Shown: one piece after another, positions 13,436-16,474 of the stretch | Position numbering within the stretch: the first letter of the stretch is position 1 | Layout of the letters: each line of letters starts with the position of its first letter | Assembly: GCA_026982255.1 (NCBI GenBank) | Contig: JALSHL010000178.1 | Span: 1 to 16,474, forward strand | DNA length: 16,474 nt | Direction: 5' to 3' | Origin: Paracoccaceae bacterium | GTDB taxonomy: Bacteria > Pseudomonadota > Alphaproteobacteria > Rhodobacterales > Rhodobacteraceae | The notes under the pieces: model-generated | Databases searched by the model: none | Seen by the model: only the letters and a program-made list of their open reading frames with translations | What the model was told of the DNA's origin: nothing | Position numbers and translations under genes: made by a program

Positions 13436-14353
13436 ATGGCCTATCTGAACAACATCCGCATGTTTGTGCGCGTCGTGGAGCTCGGCTCGCTCTCGGCGGC
13501 GGGGCGCGACCTGCGGGCCTCGCCCGCGGTGGCCAGCAACCGGATCAAGGATCTGGAGCAGCATCTGGGCGTGCGCCTGTTCAACCGCACGACGCGCAAG
13601 CTGACCACCACCGAACACGGGCAGATATTCTATCGCGGCGCACAGAAAATTCTGGAGGCCGTCACCGAGGCCGAGGCCGCCGTGGCCGAGGTTTCCAACA
13701 CCCCGCGCGGCTCGATCCATGTCACGGCACCGCTGGGCATCGGGCGGCGCCTGATCGCACCGCTGGTGCCGGGGTTCCACGCCGAATACCCCGAAATCGA
13801 CGTGCGCCTGCGCCTGTCCGACCGCTCGGTCGATATCACATCCGAGGCGCTGGACGTCGCCTTCCGCCTCGGCCATCTGCCCGATTCCAATTTCCGTATG
13901 CGCGGGATTCTCGATTGCACGCGGGTGCTGGCCGCCGCGCCGGAGTATCTGGCAAAACGCGGCACACCGCGCAGCCCGCAGGCGCTGACCGACGACAACC
14001 ACGCCTGCCTGCTGCTGCGTTTCCCCGGATCGAAGGAATACTACTGGCGGCTGCAAATGCCCGACGGATTGCAGAAATTCGAGGTCCATGGCCCGTTTGA
14101 ATCCGATGACGGCGACGTGCTGACCGACTGGGCGCTGGCCGGCGAGGGCATCGTCAACAAACCGCGTTTCGAGATCGCCCGGCATCTGGCCAGCGGCGCG
14201 CTGGTCGAGGTGCTGCCCGACACTCCGCCCGAGCCCACGCCGCTGGCCTGCATCTATCCCCACAAGCGCTTGCAGGACCCCAAGGTGCGGCTGTTTATCG
14301 ACTATATGGCGGACCATATCCGCAAAAGCGTAACCGGAATGCTGGAGGGCTGA
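13436..14353 (+). CDS. LysR-family transcriptional regulator
   Basis: This 305-residue regulator has the N-terminal winged helix-turn-helix (residues 1-60, with LGSLSAAGRDLRASPAVASN and HLGVRLFNRTTRKLTTTEHG) and a type-2 periplasmic-binding-like effector domain (about 90-300). It resembles the DsdA/GstR-like branch with TAPLGIGRRLIAPLVPGF and VDITSEALDVAFRLG. The ATG has GGAGGGG seven bases upstream. It is divergent from puuD-guaD and its stop (TGA) directly abuts the start of the 8-oxoguanine deaminase gene. It therefore probably controls purine breakdown on both sides, with urate or a purine as the likely effector; that is inference from position. Confidence 0.93.
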   Translation: MAYLNNIRMFVRVVELGSLSAAGRDLRASPAVASNRIKDLEQHLGVRLFNRTTRKLTTTEHGQIFYRGAQKILEAVTEAEAAVAEVSNTPRGSIHVTAPLGIGRRLIAPLVPGFHAEYPEIDVRLRLSDRSVDITSEALDVAFRLGHLPDSNFRMRGILDCTRVLAAAPEYLAKRGTPRSPQALTDDNHACLLLRFPGSKEYYWRLQMPDGLQKFEVHGPFESDDGDVLTDWALAGEGIVNKPRFEIARHLASGALVEVLPDTPPEPTPLACIYPHKRLQDPKVRLFIDYMADHIRKSVTGMLEG

Positions 14354-15688
14354 ATGGCAACCGTGCTGGTAAAAAACGCCGAGGTAGTAGTAACAATGGA
14401 CGGCGCGCGGCGCGAGGTTTCCGGCGGGGTTTTCGCCCGCGACGGGGTGATCGAGGCCGTTGGCACAGTGCCGGAAACCGCCGATACCGTGATCGACGCG
14501 CGGGGCTGCGTGGTGACGCCGGGGCTGGTGAACACGCACCACCATCTTTACCAGACACTGACCCGCGCCGTGCCGAACGGACAGGATGCGCTGCTGTTCG
14601 GCTGGCTGCAGACGCTCTATCCCATTTGGGCCAGAATGGGACCGGAGGAGATGTTCGTATCCGCACAAGTCGGGCTGGCGGAGCTGGCGCTTTCGGGCTG
14701 CACCATGTCCTCGGACCACCTGTATCTGTTCCCGAACGGCGTGCGGCTGGAGGACACGATCGAGGCGGCCGCGACCATCGGCCTGCGCTTCCACCCCACC
14801 CGCGGCTCCATGTCGATCGGCGAGAGCGACGGCGGATTGCCACCGGACTCGCTGGTGGAAAACGAGGCGGCGATTCTGGAGGATTCCATCCGTGTCATCG
14901 ACGCCTTTCACGATCCCCGCGACGGAGCGATGGTGCGCGTCGGGCTGGCCCCCTGCTCGCCGTTTTCGGTCTCGCGGGAACTGATGCGGGATTCGGCGCT
15001 GCTGGCGCGCGACAAGGGGGTGATGCTGCACACCCATCTGGCGGAAAACGACGAGGATATCGCCTATTCGCTGGAGAAATTCGGCGTGCGCCCCGGACAA
15101 TATGCCGAGGATCTGGGCTGGACCGGCGCCGACGTCTGGCACGCCCATTGCGTGAAGCTGGATGCGCAGGAAATCGACCTGTTCGCGCGCACCGGCACCG
15201 GCGTGGCCCATTGCCCCTGTTCCAACTGCCGCCTCGGCTCGGGCATCGCGCCGGTCAGGGCGATGCGGGATGCGGGGGTAAAAGTGGCGCTGGGGGTCGA
15301 TGGATCGGCCAGCAACGACTCGGGACATCTGCTGGCCGAGGCGCGACAGGCATTGCTGTTGCAACGGGTGGCCAATGGCGCCGACGCCATGTCGGCGCGC
15401 GAGACGCTGGAAATCGCCACACGCGGCGGGGCCGAGGTGCTGGGCCGCCCCGATCTGGGATCGCTGGAGGTCGGCAAACGGGCCGACTTCGCCGTCTGGG
15501 ACGTCTCGGGGCTGGAGGCGGCAGGGTCATGGGATCCGGTCGCCGCGCTGGTGCTGTGCGGCCCGTTCAACGTACGCGACCTGTTCGTCGAAGGCCGCGC
15601 CGTGGTGCGCGAGGGCCATCTGACCGGTGTCGAGCTTGGCGCGATTATCGAGCGGCAAAACCGGCTGGCAAAGGCGCTGGCGGAATAA
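14354..15688 (+). CDS. 8-oxoguanine deaminase (likely)
   Basis: This is an amidohydrolase of the ATZ/TRZ group, 444 residues. Zinc-site motifs are VNTHHHLYQTLTR (59-71, ligands His62 and His64), MLHTHLAEN (224-232, ligand His228, catalytic Glu231), DVWHAHCVKLD (260-270, His265), HCPCSNCRLGSGIAPV (286-301) and ALGVDGSASNDS (312-323, ligand Asp316). The NTHHHLYQ, HCPCSN and GVDGSASND combination fits the 8-oxoguanine deaminases described in Pseudomonas, which turn 8-oxoguanine straight into urate. Such proteins are often annotated as hydroxyatrazine or chlorohydrolase enzymes, and isocytosine or related bases are alternative substrates. The ATG follows the LysR stop with no gap (TGAATG), with GGAGGG upstream. 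The nearby urate oxidase makes the oxoguanine reading fit well. Confidence 0.85.
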   Translation: MATVLVKNAEVVVTMDGARREVSGGVFARDGVIEAVGTVPETADTVIDARGCVVTPGLVNTHHHLYQTLTRAVPNGQDALLFGWLQTLYPIWARMGPEEMFVSAQVGLAELALSGCTMSSDHLYLFPNGVRLEDTIEAAATIGLRFHPTRGSMSIGESDGGLPPDSLVENEAAILEDSIRVIDAFHDPRDGAMVRVGLAPCSPFSVSRELMRDSALLARDKGVMLHTHLAENDEDIAYSLEKFGVRPGQYAEDLGWTGADVWHAHCVKLDAQEIDLFARTGTGVAHCPCSNCRLGSGIAPVRAMRDAGVKVALGVDGSASNDSGHLLAEARQALLLQRVANGADAMSARETLEIATRGGAEVLGRPDLGSLEVGKRADFAVWDVSGLEAAGSWDPVAALVLCGPFNVRDLFVEGRAVVREGHLTGVELGAIIERQNRLAKALAE

Positions 15689-15702
15689 CGGGCACAAAAA
15701 AT

Positions 15703-15735
15703 ATGGCACCCGAAGGGATTCCGCGCCATTTTTGT
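15703..15735 (+). terminator. Terminator-like hairpin after the 8-oxoguanine deaminase gene
   Basis: ATGGC (15703-15707) pairs with GCCAT (15725-15729), a smaller CCC-GAA-GGG hairpin nests inside, and the right arm runs into a T-rich tract TTTTTGTGTTTTT. The A run before the left arm can extend the pairing with the T tract. The position, 15 bases after the stop codon, supports the call. Confidence 0.5.
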
Positions 15736-15871
15736 GTTTTTCTCGGGGAGGTCCGCTTCGGACCATGGTGGGCTGTCTGGGATAAAACAGCCGGATCGGC
15801 AAGGGTGGCAAATCGCGCGGGCGGCCCGATGCAAGGCCTGTCGAAAATCTGCTGCACCAGATCCCCGACAA

Positions 15872-15909
15872 TCGGGCAAATGCTGGTGTTGAATGGTCTG
15901 TTTGCCCGA
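15872..15909. repeat. Perfect 9-base inverted repeat in intergenic DNA
   Basis: TCGGGCAAA (15872-15880) and TTTGCCCGA (15901-15909) are perfectly complementary around a 20-base loop. No T run follows on either strand, so it is not a typical terminator. It could be an operator pair, an RNA hairpin or a remnant of a mobile element end. Confidence 0.55.
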
Positions 15910-15968
15910 CGCGATTATACCCCAAATGGCCCTCTGGCGGCCCGCCTAGCCCCGCTCTTGTAGCAGGT

Positions 15969-15990
15969 AAAGGTTGAGGAAAGGTTAAGG
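15969..15990. repeat. Tandem 11-base repeat beside the insertion sequence
   Basis: AAAGGTTGAGG (15969-15979) is followed directly by AAAGGTTAAGG (15980-15990), differing at one base. It lies about 10 bases outside the inferred end of the IS. Confidence 0.6.
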
Positions 15991-16000
15991 CGTAGCCCTA

Positions 16001-16474
16001 GGGCGTAGACTCATAAATACCAAATGACGATAGCGGCGAGGTGAGCGGCGGCGAGGAAGGTTTCGGGACATCGGAAGGTTCGCAACGACAACGAGCGCCA
16101 GTCTTTGAGACGGTTGAAGCAACGCTCGACCAGATTGCGGTTTTTGTAGAGCGTTTTTGAATAGCGGTACTGTTTCTTGCGATTTTTACGCGGCGGAATG
16201 CAGGCTATGGCTTTGCATTTTCGCAACCAGTCACGCAGGTGGTCTGCGTCATATCCACGATCCGCGATGACGGTTGCCCCTTTCCGGACAACTGGTTCAA
16301 GGCATTGTCTGGCATGGGAAATATCGGCCTCGTTCCCGCCGGAAACGGTGATGCGAACCGGCCGGCCGGCACCATCGCAGACCAGGTTCAGCTTGCTGTT
16401 CAGCCCGCCTTTCGTGCGCCCGATCGCCCGCCCGTCGCCGGTGTTTTTTTCACTCCGTTCGCGGCAATCCGGTG
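16001..16474 (-). mobile_element. IS5-family insertion sequence, one end (partial)
   Basis: The transposase reads leftward and stops about ten bases from an end that appears to be GGGCGTAGACTCATAA (from about 16001). The palindrome GCCCTAGGGC at 15995-16004 spans the inferred junction and contains CTAG, the kind of short target that IS5-type elements duplicate. The other end, the inverted copy and the target duplication lie to the right of the window, so the exact border (15999-16002) is inference. Confidence 0.65.
16011..16474 (-). CDS. IS5-family transposase, C-terminal part (5' end off right edge)
   Basis: The visible 154 codons are the C-terminal half of a DDE transposase. In order they show AIGRTKGGLNSKLNLVCDGAGRP, the second catalytic aspartate in VIADRGYDADHLRDWL, CIPPRKNRKKQYRYSKTLY and the signature YKNRNLVERCFNRLKDWR. 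The last is a perfect Y-2-R-3-E-6-K pattern containing the catalytic glutamate. The ending ETFLAAAHLAAIVIWYL is typical for the family. The first catalytic aspartate is beyond the window. The frame is open without break to the edge; a TTG at 16226 is not a real start, as homologous sequence continues upstream of it. Many such elements use two overlapping reading frames, and the segment seen would be the second. The GC level is lower than in the neighbouring genes. Confidence 0.88.
   Translation of the reverse strand, partial: PDCRERSEKNTGDGRAIGRTKGGLNSKLNLVCDGAGRPVRITVSGGNEADISHARQCLEPVVRKGATVIADRGYDADHLRDWLRKCKAIACIPPRKNRKKQYRYSKTLYKNRNLVERCFNRLKDWRSLSLRTFRCPETFLAAAHLAAIVIWYL

Larger units (their letters stand above)
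15689..16000. other. Gene-free stretch between the deaminase and the insertion sequence
   Basis: It contains a terminator-like hairpin at its start, one strong inverted repeat and a tandem 11-base repeat, listed separately. A 44-codon frame beginning ATG at 15829 lacks a ribosome site and resembles no known protein. No tRNA or recognisable gene fragment was seen. It may be a degraded flank beside the mobile element. Confidence 0.55.

Noticed and set aside
13385..15364. 659-codon minus-strand frame opposite the LysR and deaminase genes
   Set aside because: Antisense shadow; no motif, and the plus-strand genes show full catalytic and DNA-binding motifs.
14626..15963. 445-codon plus-strand frame overlapping the deaminase and extending into the intergenic DNA
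   Set aside because: Glycine/arginine-rich out-of-frame translation of the deaminase gene without motifs.
15829..15963. 44-codon frame beginning ATG at 15829
   Set aside because: No ribosome binding site, no hydrophobic or other recognisable pattern; noted only as part of the gene-free stretch.
1..16474. CRISPR array, tRNA, rRNA or toxin-antitoxin and phage-defence genes
   Set aside because: No regularly spaced repeats, no cloverleaf-like segments and no protein motifs of such systems were seen on either strand.

Overview
The window looks like chromosomal DNA of an alphaproteobacterium of the Rhodobacterales/Rhodobacteraceae type. The grounds are GC-rich coding throughout, a hybrid isc-suf operon led by a cysteine-poor IscR, and Yip1-family membrane genes between sufD and sufS. 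A membrane-bound cytochrome-c urate oxidase (PuuD) supports the same placement. The assignment is inference from gene content; no rRNA or tRNA is present to confirm it.

Region 1 (1-8698, all minus strand, read right to left) is an iron-sulfur cluster assembly operon. Its order is iscR, an IscS/NifS-like cysteine desulfurase, sufB, sufC, sufD, four consecutive small membrane-protein genes of Yip1 type (called yip-A to yip-D here), and the 5' part of sufS, which runs off the left edge. Most junctions are overlapping or nearly so, which suggests translational coupling. The two larger gaps lie around yip-B and yip-C, and one of them carries a palindromic leader and a possible internal promoter. 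The leader of iscR (8699-8858) carries an ICE-like (Irr-type) box and an IscR type-1-like box that overlap the predicted -10 and -35 elements. This indicates iron/Fe-S dependent control of the operon and possibly of the divergent hydrolase gene.

Region 2 (8859-10802, plus strand) has three genes. The first is an alpha/beta hydrolase whose nucleophile elbow carries Gln instead of Ser, followed by a terminator that includes its stop codon. The second is a secreted or membrane-anchored carboxylesterase-type hydrolase with an intact HGGG and GHSAG. The third is a short DUF4389-like membrane protein whose good start signal is out of frame with its body, so it is either frameshifted or started unusually.

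Region 3 (10799-15688) is a purine-catabolic cluster. Guanine deaminase and PuuD are on the minus strand. A LysR regulator and a likely 8-oxoguanine deaminase are on the plus strand and diverge from puuD. Chemically they converge on urate: 8-oxoguanine is deaminated directly to urate, guanine goes to xanthine (then urate by a xanthine dehydrogenase not in this window), and PuuD oxidises urate.

Region 4 (15689-16474) holds a terminator, about 270 bases without a convincing gene but with a strong inverted repeat and a tandem 11-base repeat, and one end of an IS5-family insertion sequence whose transposase runs off the right edge.
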